A stretch of 64,000 nt of DNA from Flavobacterium caeni (GCF_900101895.1 NZ_FMVF01000009.1:62001-126000); one strand, 5' to 3'. Positions 16,245 to 25,509 are shown, numbered from the stretch's first letter. A program made the numbers and translations. The notes: generated from the letters alone by a model not told the origin.

Positions 16245-16886
16245 ATGCATTTCATCTCTGAAGCCCTCGAAAACTACGTCGCCAACCACTCGCAGGACGA
16301 ACCCGAATTGCTGGCACGGCTCAACCGCGAAACGCACCAAAAGGTGTTGCAACCGCGTATGCTTTCGGGGCATTTACAAGGACGTGTGTTGTCGATGCTC
16401 GCCAAGATCATCCGCCCTGAAAACATACTCGAAATCGGGACCTATACCGGTTACGCAACCTTGTGCATGGCCGAAGGACTGGCGCCCGGCGGCACCATCG
16501 ATACGCTCGACAACAACGAAGAATTGTTCGATTTTCAGCGCAAGTATTTCGACCAGTCGAATTGGGGTGCGCAAATCGTGCAGCATTTGGGCCAGGCGTT
16601 GGAAATCCTTCCGGGATTGGACAAAAAATACGATCTGGTTTTTATCGACGCCGACAAGGAAAACTACATCAACTACTTTCACGCCATCGTCCCGATGATG
16701 AACCCGGGCGGTATCATTTTGTCGGACAATGTGCTGTGGAGCGGCAAGGTGCTCGATGAGGTCAAGCCCAACGACAAAAGCACCAAGGTGTTGCTCGAAT
16801 ACAATGAACTCTTGAAAAACGATCCGCGTGTCGAGACGGTCCTACTCCCTATCCGCGACGGTCTCACCCTGAGCCGCGTCGTCTAA
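16245..16886 (+). CDS. Class I SAM O-methyltransferase (family 3)
   Basis: A 213-residue methyltransferase of the catechol-O-methyltransferase/TrmR-like family. SAM motif I is LEIGTYTGYATLCMAEGL (about 64-81), an acidic residue after it is in DTLDNN (about 86-91), and the metal-binding DADKENY is at about 136-142. The substrate is unknown; relatives act on caffeoyl-CoA, catechols or tRNA wobble hydroxyuridine. Its 3' end overlaps the convergent PAP2 gene by 45 nt. Confidence 0.9.
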   Translation: MHFISEALENYVANHSQDEPELLARLNRETHQKVLQPRMLSGHLQGRVLSMLAKIIRPENILEIGTYTGYATLCMAEGLAPGGTIDTLDNNEELFDFQRKYFDQSNWGAQIVQHLGQALEILPGLDKKYDLVFIDADKENYINYFHAIVPMMNPGGIILSDNVLWSGKVLDEVKPNDKSTKVLLEYNELLKNDPRVETVLLPIRDGLTLSRVV

Positions 16887-17459
16887 AAACTCGGGCTCAT
16901 CGGGAAAAAGTTGGTTTTTTGACCTTTGGTAAATCTGCCACATCAAAAGCGCCATCAAAATCCCCCAAAGGTAACCGCACAAAATGTCGAGCGGGTAATG
17001 CAACCCAAGGTAAATACGGCTGTAGGCAAAAATCAGCGGCCACAAAAAGATAAAGCCCATGTGCCGCACATGCGGCCGGAGCACCATGAAAAGAAAAAAT
17101 GCCGAGGCCATCGAATTGGACGCATGTCCCGAGATGAAGCTATACGACGTGCGCGTAATCACCGCACGGATGTGCCCCACCAAGTCGGGATCGCTGCCCG
17201 GCCTGAGCCTTTCGAAATAATTCTTGAACAGATTGGTCGTTTGGTCGGTGAGTGCGATGAGCAGCCCGATCATGAACAAAATCAGCAGTGCGTGTTTCCA
17301 GCCGAGGTGTTTGAACACCAGGTAGCCAAAAACCAAAAAAACGGGAATCCAGTTGATTTGTTTGGTGATGAACAGCCACAGCCCGTCAAACGGCGCGCTG
17401 CCCAACGAATTGAGGAACACCAAAAGGTCGCGGTCGAGCTCGAGTAATGTGTCGATCAT
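16842..17459 (-). CDS. PAP2-family membrane phosphatase
   Basis: A 205-residue integral membrane protein of about five helices with all three PAP2 motifs: KNYFERLRP (about 78-86), the FISGHAS motif (about 108-114) and SRIYLGLHYPLD (about 147-158). Members remove phosphate from undecaprenyl pyrophosphate, phosphatidic acid or similar lipids; which one is not decidable here. It overlaps the upstream tatA-like gene by 4 bp, suggesting one transcript, and overlaps the convergent methyltransferase by 45 nt. Confidence 0.92.
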   Translation of the reverse strand: MIDTLLELDRDLLVFLNSLGSAPFDGLWLFITKQINWIPVFLVFGYLVFKHLGWKHALLILFMIGLLIALTDQTTNLFKNYFERLRPGSDPDLVGHIRAVITRTSYSFISGHASNSMASAFFLFMVLRPHVRHMGFIFLWPLIFAYSRIYLGLHYPLDILCGYLWGILMALLMWQIYQRSKNQLFPDEPEFLDDAAQGETVADRE

Positions 17460-17827
17460 CGGCCCTGGCGTTTGATAGGTCCGGTCATTTCCTCGATGTC
17501 CTGGTTGGTTTTGGAAACTTGCTGTGGCAAATCGCCTACAATGTCATCTTGGATTTTATGGAGTTGTTCGGGCGCATTGCCGATCAGGTTTTGCTTGGCT
17601 TTGTCGATTTCGGCGTTGATGTTACCCGTGATGTCGGTCATCGATTGCGTAATGCCGTTCTCGTCCATCCCTTTGTGGATTTCGCTCTTGATCTCGTTGG
17701 TCGCGTTCTTGAGTTGCGCCATCCCCTTGCCCAAAGCGCGCGCCAGTTCGGGAATCTTATCCGATCCGAACAACATCAACACGATGAACAAGATAAACAC
17801 CAATTCGCCGCCGCCAATTCCAAACAT
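17456..17827 (-). CDS. tatA: TatA/E-type twin-arginine translocase subunit
   Basis: A 123-residue protein with one N-terminal membrane helix (GGGELVFILFIVLMLFGSDKI), the conserved FG hinge, the amphipathic helix PELARALGKGMAQLKNA, and a long charged tail. It forms the pore of the Sec-independent Tat pathway for folded proteins. TatB is similar in outline; the short helix and FGSDKIPE favour the TatA/E type. It is the first gene before the PAP2 phosphatase, with a 4-bp overlap. Confidence 0.85.
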   Translation of the reverse strand: MFGIGGGELVFILFIVLMLFGSDKIPELARALGKGMAQLKNATNEIKSEIHKGMDENGITQSMTDITGNINAEIDKAKQNLIGNAPEQLHKIQDDIVGDLPQQVSKTNQDIEEMTGPIKRQGR

Positions 17828-17898
17828 AACCGTGGTTTTAAGTTATCGCAAAGGTACAAAGATACGAAAGCCCCAAATTCATATTAACAATAATTTGA

Positions 17899-20124
17899 TT
17901 ACTCGAACTTGGACTTCGTTTCTACTTTAGGCCATTGGTTGTTCGACAAATCGATGTCGGCCGTTTCCTGTTTCGGGTCGAGCGTTATTTTCGAGAGGAC
18001 CTTTTGTGTGGCAAAAATGCGCGACACCTCGACATCGTTGAACTTCCAGATTTGCGCGGGAAACACGTGGTTTTCCTTGCTGCCGTCTTCGAACGTCAAT
18101 TCGACCAGGATCGGCATGACCAGACCGCCGGGTTTGTTGAACGTCACTTCGTAAAAATATTTGGGCGATTGCAGCTTGGCCCGCTCTTGCGCCGTAAACT
18201 TGGCGTCGAGAAAAGCATCGAGCGTCTTGACGTTCTTGACTTCGAACGGCGCGTCCATGCCTGGCTTGAAATGAGCGCTGTCTTCTTTGACCAAATACAC
18301 GTTGGGTGCCGGTTTGCTGTTGCGGCGTCGCGGATTCTCGGGCTGCTGGAATCCCTGCGGCGCCTGGTCGCTTACAAAAAACCGCTTGACCTGCTTGATG
18401 CCGATGTCGTTGAAATCGGTCGTGTAAAACCAACCACGCCAAAACCAGTCGAGGTCTACGGCCGAGGCATCTTCCATGGTCCTGAAAAAATCCTCGGGTG
18501 TCGGATGCTTGAACTTCCAGCGGTTGGCGTAGGTCTTGAACGCATAGTCGAACAGGTCGCGTCCCATGACGGTTTCGCGCAAAATGTTGAGCGCCGTGGC
18601 AGGCTTGCCGTAGGCGTTGTTTCCAAACTGGCGGATGCTTTCAGAATTGGTCATGATGGGCTCGAGCGTGCTCGGATCGCCACTCATGTAAGGAACGATG
18701 TGTTTGGCCGGACCGCGGCGCGTCGGGAAATTCGGGTCCCAGGCGATTTCGGTCAAATACTCCAAAAACGTGTTGAGACCTTCGTCCATCCAGGTCCACT
18801 GACGTTCATCTGAGTTGACAATCATCGGGAAAAAATTGTGTCCTACTTCGTGGATGATCACGCCCATCATGCCGTGTTTGACGCGGTCGGTGTACGAGCC
18901 ATCGGGTTCGGGACGACCCCAGTTCCAGCAAATCATCGGATACTCCATGCCTTGGTCCTGCGCATGTACCGATACAGCCTTGGGATAAGGATAGTCAAAA
19001 GTATGCTTCGAATACACCTTCAAGGTGTGCGCCACGATACGCGTCGAATACTCGCCCCACAACGGATTGCCTTCCTTGGGATACACCGAAACGGCCATCG
19101 CGGTTTTGCCGTCGAGCTGCACCGCCATCGCATCGAGTATGAATTTGCGCGACGTCGCGATGCCAAAATCGCGTACGTTCTCGGCCTTGAATTTCCAAGT
19201 TTTCTTTTGCGTCGAAAAGTGTTTCTCGGCGGCCTCGGCCTCCTGTTGCGTCACGACCACAACGGGTTTGTCGAACGATTTTTCGGCCTGCGCGTAGCGT
19301 TTGAGTTGCGCGCCGGTAAAAACCTCGGCGCGGTTCTGCAACGTCCCGGTCGCTTCCATGACATGATCGGCGGGCACGGTAATGTTGACCTCGAAATTCC
19401 CGAACGGCAACGCAAATTCGCCGGAGCCCCAAAACTGCATGTTCTGCCAGCCCTCGACGTCGTTGTACACCGCCATGCGCGGATAAAACTGCGCCAAAAT
19501 GTACACGTTGTTCCCGTCTTTTTCGAAATGTTCGTAGCCCGAGCGGCCGCTTTCGACCAGGTAATTGTTGATGTTGTACCACCATTTGATCGAGAACGAA
19601 ATTTTCTCGCCGTGTTGGAGCGGCTTGGCGAGCTCGACGCGCATCATGGTTTGGTTGATGGTATACGGCATCGGCTTTCCATTGGCGTCTTTGATGTAGT
19701 CGATGTTGAACCCACCGTCGAATTTTTCCTGCAGATAGGTTCGCGAAAATTCGTTCACGCCCACCGATTCATTGGCTTTTTGGTCCTGGATCAGCGGCGA
19801 CTGAGAATTTCGCGCCCTGCGGTTCTGGTCGAGTTGCAGCCACAGGTAGTCGAGCTGTTCCTTGGCGTTGTTGTGGTAGGTGATGACCTCGGTGCCGTAC
19901 AGCTTGGTGTTTTTGTCGTCGAGTTCGATGTCGATCTTGTAATCGGCTTGCTGCTGGTAGTACTCGGGGCCGGGCGCACCCGATGCCGTGCGGTACATGT
20001 TGGGCGTGGCCATCACATCGTACATCTGCCGGAATTTATCGTTCCGTTCGCGGTCGTTTTTGGGCTGTTGCGCATGCCCGAGCAACGAGCAAAAAGCCAC
20101 CAGCGCGGCCAAAGAATGTCTCAT
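17899..20124 (-). CDS. M1-family metallopeptidase, secreted
   Basis: A 741-residue exported aminopeptidase-like protein; the signal peptide MRHSLAALVAFCSLLGHAQ sets the start. The zinc site is complete: HEVGH followed after 18 residues by Glu in WMDEGLNTFLEY. The exopeptidase motif GAMEN is replaced by GMEYPMICW, as in a Bacteroidota subgroup of the M1 family, so the specificity may differ from classical aminopeptidases. An all-beta N-terminal domain (about residues 50-330) and a C-terminal extension are present. A leftward block of envelope proteins follows upstream. Confidence 0.92.
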   Translation of the reverse strand: MRHSLAALVAFCSLLGHAQQPKNDRERNDKFRQMYDVMATPNMYRTASGAPGPEYYQQQADYKIDIELDDKNTKLYGTEVITYHNNAKEQLDYLWLQLDQNRRARNSQSPLIQDQKANESVGVNEFSRTYLQEKFDGGFNIDYIKDANGKPMPYTINQTMMRVELAKPLQHGEKISFSIKWWYNINNYLVESGRSGYEHFEKDGNNVYILAQFYPRMAVYNDVEGWQNMQFWGSGEFALPFGNFEVNITVPADHVMEATGTLQNRAEVFTGAQLKRYAQAEKSFDKPVVVVTQQEAEAAEKHFSTQKKTWKFKAENVRDFGIATSRKFILDAMAVQLDGKTAMAVSVYPKEGNPLWGEYSTRIVAHTLKVYSKHTFDYPYPKAVSVHAQDQGMEYPMICWNWGRPEPDGSYTDRVKHGMMGVIIHEVGHNFFPMIVNSDERQWTWMDEGLNTFLEYLTEIAWDPNFPTRRGPAKHIVPYMSGDPSTLEPIMTNSESIRQFGNNAYGKPATALNILRETVMGRDLFDYAFKTYANRWKFKHPTPEDFFRTMEDASAVDLDWFWRGWFYTTDFNDIGIKQVKRFFVSDQAPQGFQQPENPRRRNSKPAPNVYLVKEDSAHFKPGMDAPFEVKNVKTLDAFLDAKFTAQERAKLQSPKYFYEVTFNKPGGLVMPILVELTFEDGSKENHVFPAQIWKFNDVEVSRIFATQKVLSKITLDPKQETADIDLSNNQWPKVETKSKFE

Positions 20125-20175
20125 AAGATTGGATTGGGCTCTAAAAATACTTTTTTCGGATGGCAAAAAAACACC

Positions 20176-20670
20176 TCACGGCCATTTTAACACCCCCGAT
20201 TTTTGATCGCGTGTGAGCAACAGGTTTCGTTTCTTGCCCGAAACACTGGCCTGGATGATGTTTTGTTGGTCGTCGAACAGCTCAAACAGCGCGGTATTAT
20301 GCACTTCGAGCGATTGCACCTTGGCCACGTCGGTCACGCGAAAATACCCGAGCACCACATTGTCCTGCAATTCGTGACTGACGTATTCGATTGCTCTCGG
20401 CTTGCCGTTGACCTTGACCGTCATCCGATCGGAAAGATATTGCTTGAAAAAAACGACGTCTTGCGCCGACGCTTTGGCATCGCCTAAAAATGTACGGGTC
20501 TTGTACTGCTTTTCGAGCGCTTCATTGAGGTCGTCGACAAAAATGCGCGAAGTAATTTGCAGCATTTTCTTCTCGGGCGCAAAGTTGATTTGGTAAATCG
20601 ACACGTAAAAAGGATGCGCGGCAAACGACACCAACAGCACCGACAACCCTATCAGCAGCCACTTTTTCAT
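20176..20670 (-). CDS. DUF6702-family exported protein
   Basis: A 164-residue protein with an N-terminal signal or anchor (MKKWLLIGLSVLLVSFAAHP) and the segment HPFYVSIYQINFAPEKKMLQ typical of this family of unknown function. It looks like a single all-beta domain. It overlaps the upstream carboxypeptidase-like gene by 4 bp and lies 51 nt before the M1 peptidase, so all are probably cotranscribed; this pairing with M1 peptidases recurs in Flavobacteriaceae as far as I recall. The role is unknown. Confidence 0.8.
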   Translation of the reverse strand: MKKWLLIGLSVLLVSFAAHPFYVSIYQINFAPEKKMLQITSRIFVDDLNEALEKQYKTRTFLGDAKASAQDVVFFKQYLSDRMTVKVNGKPRAIEYVSHELQDNVVLGYFRVTDVAKVQSLEVHNTALFELFDDQQNIIQASVSGKKRNLLLTRDQKSGVLKWP

Positions 20671-21422
20671 TTTTGCGTTTCGGTGCTTTTGGCGGCTTCG
20701 GCTTCTTCCTGTTTGATCAAATCGACATAATCGACGGCCAGCTTCTTGATGTAAAACATGGTCAGTGTTTTGTTTTTGTCGACCAGTGCGCGCGCAAAAT
20801 CGGGGTCTTCGACAATGTAATACTGGAACCCGCCGATGTAATCGTTGGGGATCTTGAGCACGTCGGTGTAGTACTTGTCTTCATACAAACCGTCGAGCTT
20901 GAGCAGCAATTTCTCGTTCTTTTCGACCAGCACCTGCTTTTTGAGCATACGCGTACGGCCCGAGAGTTTGTTGAACAGCGGATCGAGCAAACCCGTGGTG
21001 GCGGTCCGCACCTTGCGTTCGGCCGGCGTGTAGTGCTTGGTGGCCGTCGGGATGCGCAGGCTTTCGGCCGTGATTTCAGATTGCTGGACCTTTACTTCGT
21101 CGAGTTCGTTGGCGAGCAGCGTCATTTTGAGCAGGATCAACTCGCCCCTTAGGTCCTCGGCGCGCACGAATTTGCGCTTGGTCTCGAGGTTGAACGACGA
21201 CAAAATAAGCAAATCGCCAATCTTGACGCCCATCGAAAACTCGCCTTTGGCATTGGTTACCGTTGCTTTTTGCGTACGCGAATTGAGCACGTTGATGTTC
21301 TCGACCGATGCCGAATCGACCACGATCTTACCGTAAAAAGTTGGTTCGGCCGTTTGCGAAAACGCCCACTGCGCCACCAGCAGCAGCGCGATAAGGAGGA
21401 TGTTATTTTTTTTCGTCGACAA
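20667..21422 (-). CDS. Carboxypeptidase-regulatory-like domain protein, paralog B
   Basis: A 251-residue exported protein: signal peptide ending FSQ (about residue 23), then a CarboxypepD_reg/beta-sandwich domain (about 29-105; GKIVVDSASVENINVLNSRT and TNAKGEFSM) of the type found at the start of TonB-dependent receptors. Here no plug or barrel follows; the C-terminal half is helical and charged. It is a tandem paralog of the next gene upstream, of identical length (251), with the shared block YTPAERK. The function is unknown; probably periplasmic or outer-membrane associated. Confidence 0.82.
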   Translation of the reverse strand: MSTKKNNILLIALLLVAQWAFSQTAEPTFYGKIVVDSASVENINVLNSRTQKATVTNAKGEFSMGVKIGDLLILSSFNLETKRKFVRAEDLRGELILLKMTLLANELDEVKVQQSEITAESLRIPTATKHYTPAERKVRTATTGLLDPLFNKLSGRTRMLKKQVLVEKNEKLLLKLDGLYEDKYYTDVLKIPNDYIGGFQYYIVEDPDFARALVDKNKTLTMFYIKKLAVDYVDLIKQEEAEAAKSTETQK

Positions 21423-22158
21423 GGATTTGTTTGTATTGTACGGCCAATTCGCCCATGATGAACGTGGCCATCGTTTTGTTTCGGTCGTTCAGTGCTTTTA
21501 CAAAACTAGGGTTTTCTACGATATAAAAGTGAAACCCTTTGACGTGTTCTTCGGGCAGACCCAATTTGTCGGTAAAATAATCGGTTTCGTACCAGTAGTT
21601 GATCTTGTCGATCATGCGTTCTTTTTTCTCGACCTCGACGTTTTTTCGCAATTCGGCGCCGCGGCCCGTGAGCGCATTGATCAGCGGATCGAGCTGCAAC
21701 GAACTGTTGAGCCCGATTTGCGGCTCGTAATCGGTGCCCGCTTTGAGCTTCCGCTCGGCCGGCGTATAGGTCTTCTGGCCTTTGGGGATGATGCCCAGCG
21801 ACACCGCATTGATGTGGTCGTAGCGCACGATTTGCACCTCATCGAGTTGCTGCATCATGGGCTCCAGCCGAACGACGAACAAACCCTTCTCGAAATCTTG
21901 TTCATCAAGCGCCACCTTACGCCCTTTGAACCTGATCGAAGAAAAAACCAAGGTATCGCCCACGGCCGCGGCGATCGAAAAATAGCCGTTCTCTTCGGTC
22001 AAGACGCTTTTCTCGGTTTGCGGATTGATGACATAAATCCCACGAAGGTCGTTGGCAAAAGCCGAAACCTTGCCCTTGAGTGTACGTCGGGCCTGTTGCG
22101 CGGTGGCAGATTGGGGCGTCATGGATAGGGCTACAAAGGCGATCAGCAATTTGTTCAT
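21403..22158 (-). CDS. Carboxypeptidase-regulatory-like domain protein, paralog A
   Basis: A 251-residue exported protein starting MNKLLIAFVALSM with a signal peptide to about ATAQQA. The same architecture as its downstream neighbour: a beta-sandwich domain (LKGKVSAFANDLRGIYVINP, TEENGYFSI), a linker EVQIVRYDHI, then YTPAERKLKAGT and a helical tail. The start is placed 73 codons inside the longest frame because those codons run antisense into the pepE promoter region. It overlaps the next gene by 20 bp. Confidence 0.82.
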   Translation of the reverse strand: MNKLLIAFVALSMTPQSATAQQARRTLKGKVSAFANDLRGIYVINPQTEKSVLTEENGYFSIAAAVGDTLVFSSIRFKGRKVALDEQDFEKGLFVVRLEPMMQQLDEVQIVRYDHINAVSLGIIPKGQKTYTPAERKLKAGTDYEPQIGLNSSLQLDPLINALTGRGAELRKNVEVEKKERMIDKINYWYETDYFTDKLGLPEEHVKGFHFYIVENPSFVKALNDRNKTMATFIMGELAVQYKQILVDEKK

Positions 22159-22338
22159 CGCAAAGCGGTTAGGGTTAGCTTGGTAAAAATATCGGGCGCG
22201 CCTGCCAATTGATTGCCAACACATTTGTAAATTAATGTTAATTGAGGTGAACAGACCATTTGTTGCGGTGAATGCCGATTGCGGCAGATTTGCTACCTTT
22301 ATCGCGGGCCACCAGCCCCAAACTTCAAACCAGATACC

Positions 22339-23046
22339 ATGAAGAAAATGATCATCGCCAGTACATCGACTTTGCACGGCGGCGGATACCTCGATTATCT
22401 TTTACCCACACTGACCGAATTTTTTAAAGGCCGCAGGTCGTTGCTTTTTGTCCCGTATGCGCGTCCGGGCGGGATATCGCACGACGAGTACACCCAACGC
22501 GTGCGCGACGCTTTTGCCCCGCTCGGGATTTCGGTTACGGGTTTGCATGAATACGAAGATGCGGCGGCGGCCATCGCAAAGGCGGAAGCGATTTTTACGG
22601 GCGGCGGCAACACCTTTTTGCTTGTCACGCAGTTGTACAAAAACAACGTGATGAATGCCTTGGCCGATGCGGTCAAGACCGGAACGCCCTATTTGGGCAG
22701 TAGCGCGGGCAGCAACGTTACGGGCCTTACGATGCAAACTACGAACGACATGCCCATCATTTATCCGCCGAGTTTCCAGACGTTGGGTTTGATTCCGTTT
22801 AACCTGAACCCGCATTATCTTGACCCCGATTTGCAGTCGAAACACATGGGCGAAACGCGCGAGACACGAATTAAAGAATTCCACCAATTCAATACGATTC
22901 CGGTGTTGGGGTTGCGCGAAGGCAGCTGGCTCGAAGTTTCGGGCGACAAGATCACGCTCAAAGGCGACTTGCAGGCGCGGTTGTTCCGGCAAGGGAAAGA
23001 CCCCGAGGAACTGGCGGCGGGAAGCGATTTGTCTGGTTTGCGATAA
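22339..23046 (+). CDS. pepE: Dipeptidase E (S51 peptidase)
   Basis: A 235-residue cytoplasmic peptidase that hydrolyses dipeptides with N-terminal aspartate. The nucleophile motif is GSSAGSN (about 119-125) and the family block GGGNTFLLV is at about 89-97. HYLDPD (about 157-162) carries the conserved His-Asp region. The start at MKKMIIAS is chosen because the 20 codons before it do not belong to the family; a promoter-like TACCTTTA lies at 22294-22301. Confidence 0.92.
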   Translation: MKKMIIASTSTLHGGGYLDYLLPTLTEFFKGRRSLLFVPYARPGGISHDEYTQRVRDAFAPLGISVTGLHEYEDAAAAIAKAEAIFTGGGNTFLLVTQLYKNNVMNALADAVKTGTPYLGSSAGSNVTGLTMQTTNDMPIIYPPSFQTLGLIPFNLNPHYLDPDLQSKHMGETRETRIKEFHQFNTIPVLGLREGSWLEVSGDKITLKGDLQARLFRQGKDPEELAAGSDLSGLR

Positions 23047-23067
23047 ACGTTCAAAGCGTTGCTCGCG

Positions 23068-23165
23068 TTAGCGGGTGAAGTGGAAATCCTTTTTTAAAAG
23101 GATTCGCCGGAGCGATAGCGCAGGCAAATCTCTTTTAAAAAAGATTGCAACGGAACACGCGGCGG
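23068..23165. repeat. Palindromic intergenic repeat, REP-like
   Basis: About 100 bp holding two nested inverted repeats: AATCCTTTT/AAAAGGATT (23085-23104, perfect 9-bp arms) and AATCTCTTTT/AAAAAAGATT (23127-23146). The outer parts GTGGAAATCCTTTTTT and AAAAAAGATTGCAACGGAA are also roughly inverted to each other. The pattern resembles a repeat I remember as frequent between genes of Flavobacterium. It lies between pepE and tRNA-Gly, which converge. Confidence 0.6.
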
Positions 23166-23211
23166 CGGCGAGGAAAATGCGATCAGCTTTTTGCGAGCCG
23201 ACGAACGCCCT

Positions 23212-23242
23212 AAAATAGAAAAGCCCGAACTAGGTTCAGGCT
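23212..23242 (-). terminator. Terminator of tRNA-Gly
   Basis: On the minus strand a stem of AGCC(T)GAAC / GTTC(G)GGCT with a 3-nt loop is followed by TTTTCTATTTT, six nt past the tRNA 3' end. Confidence 0.75.
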
Positions 23243-23247
23243 CTATG

Positions 23248-23320
<73 letters not shown>

Positions 23321-23441
23321 ATGTGGGTGCAAATATAAATAACTATTTTGCTTCGATGCAAGTTTTTTTGGAAAAATACCATTTTTTGGACACCTCCATA
23401 CAGTAAGGGTTTTAGGATGACGACTTTAAACTTGAAAAAAC

Positions 23442-23879
23442 ATGATCTGCGAAATTAACGCGTTGGCCACTTATCCGGTTCGGCACCCCGTATTGCGGGC
23501 CGGAAAGCCGCTGGAAACCTGTCGTTTCGATGGCGACGACGATGCGAAAACGGTGCATTTTGGCTACTACGAACATGGTCGGTTGCTTGGGGTTGCGTCG
23601 TTGTTTGCCGTGCCCAACCACGAATTCGAGTATCCGGCGCAGTTGCAGTTGCGCGGGATGGCCGTGTTGCCCGACGCGCAAAAGAAAGGCATCGGCGAGC
23701 AGCTCGTTCGGCATGCCGAAGACTTTGCGCACCAGCGGCATTACAAGCTGATTTGGTTCAATGCGCGCGAGGTGGCCGTCGGGTTTTATCAAAAACTGGG
23801 GTATTCGGTTTGGGGCGGACCATTTGCTATTGCCGGGATTGGGACGCATTTCATGATGTTCAAAAAATTGCGCGGCTAG
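23442..23879 (+). CDS. GNAT-family N-acetyltransferase
   Basis: A 145-residue acetyl-CoA-dependent acetyltransferase with the motif A region LRGMAVLPDAQKKGIGEQLV (about 70-89), including the acetyl-CoA loop QKKGIG, and motif B FYQKLGYS (about 115-122). The substrate is not predictable. It is a free-standing gene before the L,D-transpeptidase. Confidence 0.88.
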   Translation: MICEINALATYPVRHPVLRAGKPLETCRFDGDDDAKTVHFGYYEHGRLLGVASLFAVPNHEFEYPAQLQLRGMAVLPDAQKKGIGEQLVRHAEDFAHQRHYKLIWFNAREVAVGFYQKLGYSVWGGPFAIAGIGTHFMMFKKLRG

Positions 23880-23925
23880 TCGGCCAATGCATCTTGAAAA
23901 TACCTATCTTGTATAAAAATCGCGT

Positions 23926-25509
23926 ATGCAAAAAAACTACTGGATCCTCTTGCTGGCTTGTTTGGTCTTGGGCTGTAAAAAAGAATTGCCGCCCGAAAAA
24001 CCGGTGGCTGCGCCGCCTGTAAAGGTATTGCGCGATTCGGCCAGCGTGACGTTTGATTCGGTGGTTGTGACCAAAAAAGACGATGCGACGCTTACGGCGT
24101 TTTACCGGCTCTACGGATTCGGGACGGTGTGGCACAAACCGCAATTGCGCCAAAAGCTGATCCAACTGTTGCGCGACGCCGAATTCGAAGGGCTGAACCC
24201 ACGCGATTACAAAATCAGGAAAATCGAAAAACTAGAGGCCAAGGCCAAGACATTCTCGGATGCCGAAATGGTAGACTACGATTTGGTGCTCACCAAGTCG
24301 GCACAAAAATACCTTTGGCATTTGAGCAACGGCAAACTCAACCCGCGTCATATTTACCGCGATTGGGATTTGAAACGGAATCCCGTTGATTTGAACGGAT
24401 TGCTTTCGGGCGGGATACAGGGCGATTCGCTCGCCGCGGTATTCGAAAGCGTCAAGCCGCACCATGAAATTTACGCAAGTCTCAAAAAAGCGCTGGTCAA
24501 AATGGACGATTATGCGAAGGACACGATCAAACCCGTTGTGTTCACCGAAAAAATCGTGCGTGGCGACACGAGCAGCCTGATGCCCTCGATCAAACGCAAG
24601 CTGATTGTTTGGAAAGAACTGCCCAAGCAAGACACACTGACCGAAATTTACGACAAAAAAACGGTCGCGGCCATCAAGAACTTCCAGCGCAAGCAAGGCC
24701 TTTCGCCCGACGGCGTGATCGGCAAGAGCACGGTCGAGGCGCTCAATTTGTCGATGGCGGAACGCAAACACCAGATCGTGGCCAACCTCGAGCGGTGGCG
24801 GTGGTTCCCGCGCGATATGGGCGACCATTACATCATCATCAACATCCCGGGCTACTATTTGCGCGTGATCAAGGACGGCGATACGATCGAGCGCAAACGC
24901 ATCGTAGTGGGCAAATCGACGCGAAAAACACCCATACTGTCGTCTACGTTCAACAACATAGTGTTCAACCCCACCTGGACCGTGCCGCCGACCATCATCC
25001 GCGAAGACCTTGTGCCCGACGCGACCAACAACCGCGGGTATTTTGCCGCGCGCAGCATCACGATCTACAATTCGAAGGGCCAGGTTGTTGATCCGCAAAA
25101 GTGGAACCCCAAGAATCCGCGGGCGTACCGCTACGTACAGGCGCCGGGATACTATAATTCGCTGGGCGTGGTCAAATTCAACTTCCCCAACAATTATACG
25201 GTGTATTTGCACGACACCAACCACCGCGAGTATTTTGGCAAGCAGTACCGCAGTTTGAGTTCGGGTTGTGTACGGGTCGAGGATCCGTTGCCATTGGCGC
25301 AATACATGCTCAACGATTCGATCGAATGGCCGCGCGAAAAGATCGACACGCTGGTCGCGACCAAAAAAACCAAGACCATCGCGCTCAAACAAAAAATAAG
25401 GCTACACCAACTGTATTGGACCGCTTGGATGGAACGCAACGGCGAGATCGAGTTCCGTCCGGACATTTACAAATTGGATGAAGACTTGTATCAGAAATTG
25501 CAGAAATGA
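23926..25509 (+). CDS. L,D-transpeptidase, YcbB-like lipoprotein
   Basis: A 527-residue peptidoglycan cross-linking enzyme. Lipobox LVLGC near residue 17, then a scaffold domain, a peptidoglycan-binding domain (about 235-275; FQRKQGLSPDGVIGKSTVEA) and a YkuD catalytic domain (about 300-480). The catalytic motif is complete: HDTNH and, 16 residues on, SSGCVRVED. It forms 3-3 cross-links from tetrapeptide donors in the periplasm. Its stop overlaps the next gene by 4 bp, which links that protein to the cell wall. Confidence 0.93.
   Translation: MQKNYWILLLACLVLGCKKELPPEKPVAAPPVKVLRDSASVTFDSVVVTKKDDATLTAFYRLYGFGTVWHKPQLRQKLIQLLRDAEFEGLNPRDYKIRKIEKLEAKAKTFSDAEMVDYDLVLTKSAQKYLWHLSNGKLNPRHIYRDWDLKRNPVDLNGLLSGGIQGDSLAAVFESVKPHHEIYASLKKALVKMDDYAKDTIKPVVFTEKIVRGDTSSLMPSIKRKLIVWKELPKQDTLTEIYDKKTVAAIKNFQRKQGLSPDGVIGKSTVEALNLSMAERKHQIVANLERWRWFPRDMGDHYIIINIPGYYLRVIKDGDTIERKRIVVGKSTRKTPILSSTFNNIVFNPTWTVPPTIIREDLVPDATNNRGYFAARSITIYNSKGQVVDPQKWNPKNPRAYRYVQAPGYYNSLGVVKFNFPNNYTVYLHDTNHREYFGKQYRSLSSGCVRVEDPLPLAQYMLNDSIEWPREKIDTLVATKKTKTIALKQKIRLHQLYWTAWMERNGEIEFRPDIYKLDEDLYQKLQK

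Noticed and set aside
18838..20190. 450-codon open frame opposite the M1 peptidase gene
   Set aside because: Antisense shadow of a clear M1 peptidase; no domain or promoter supports it.
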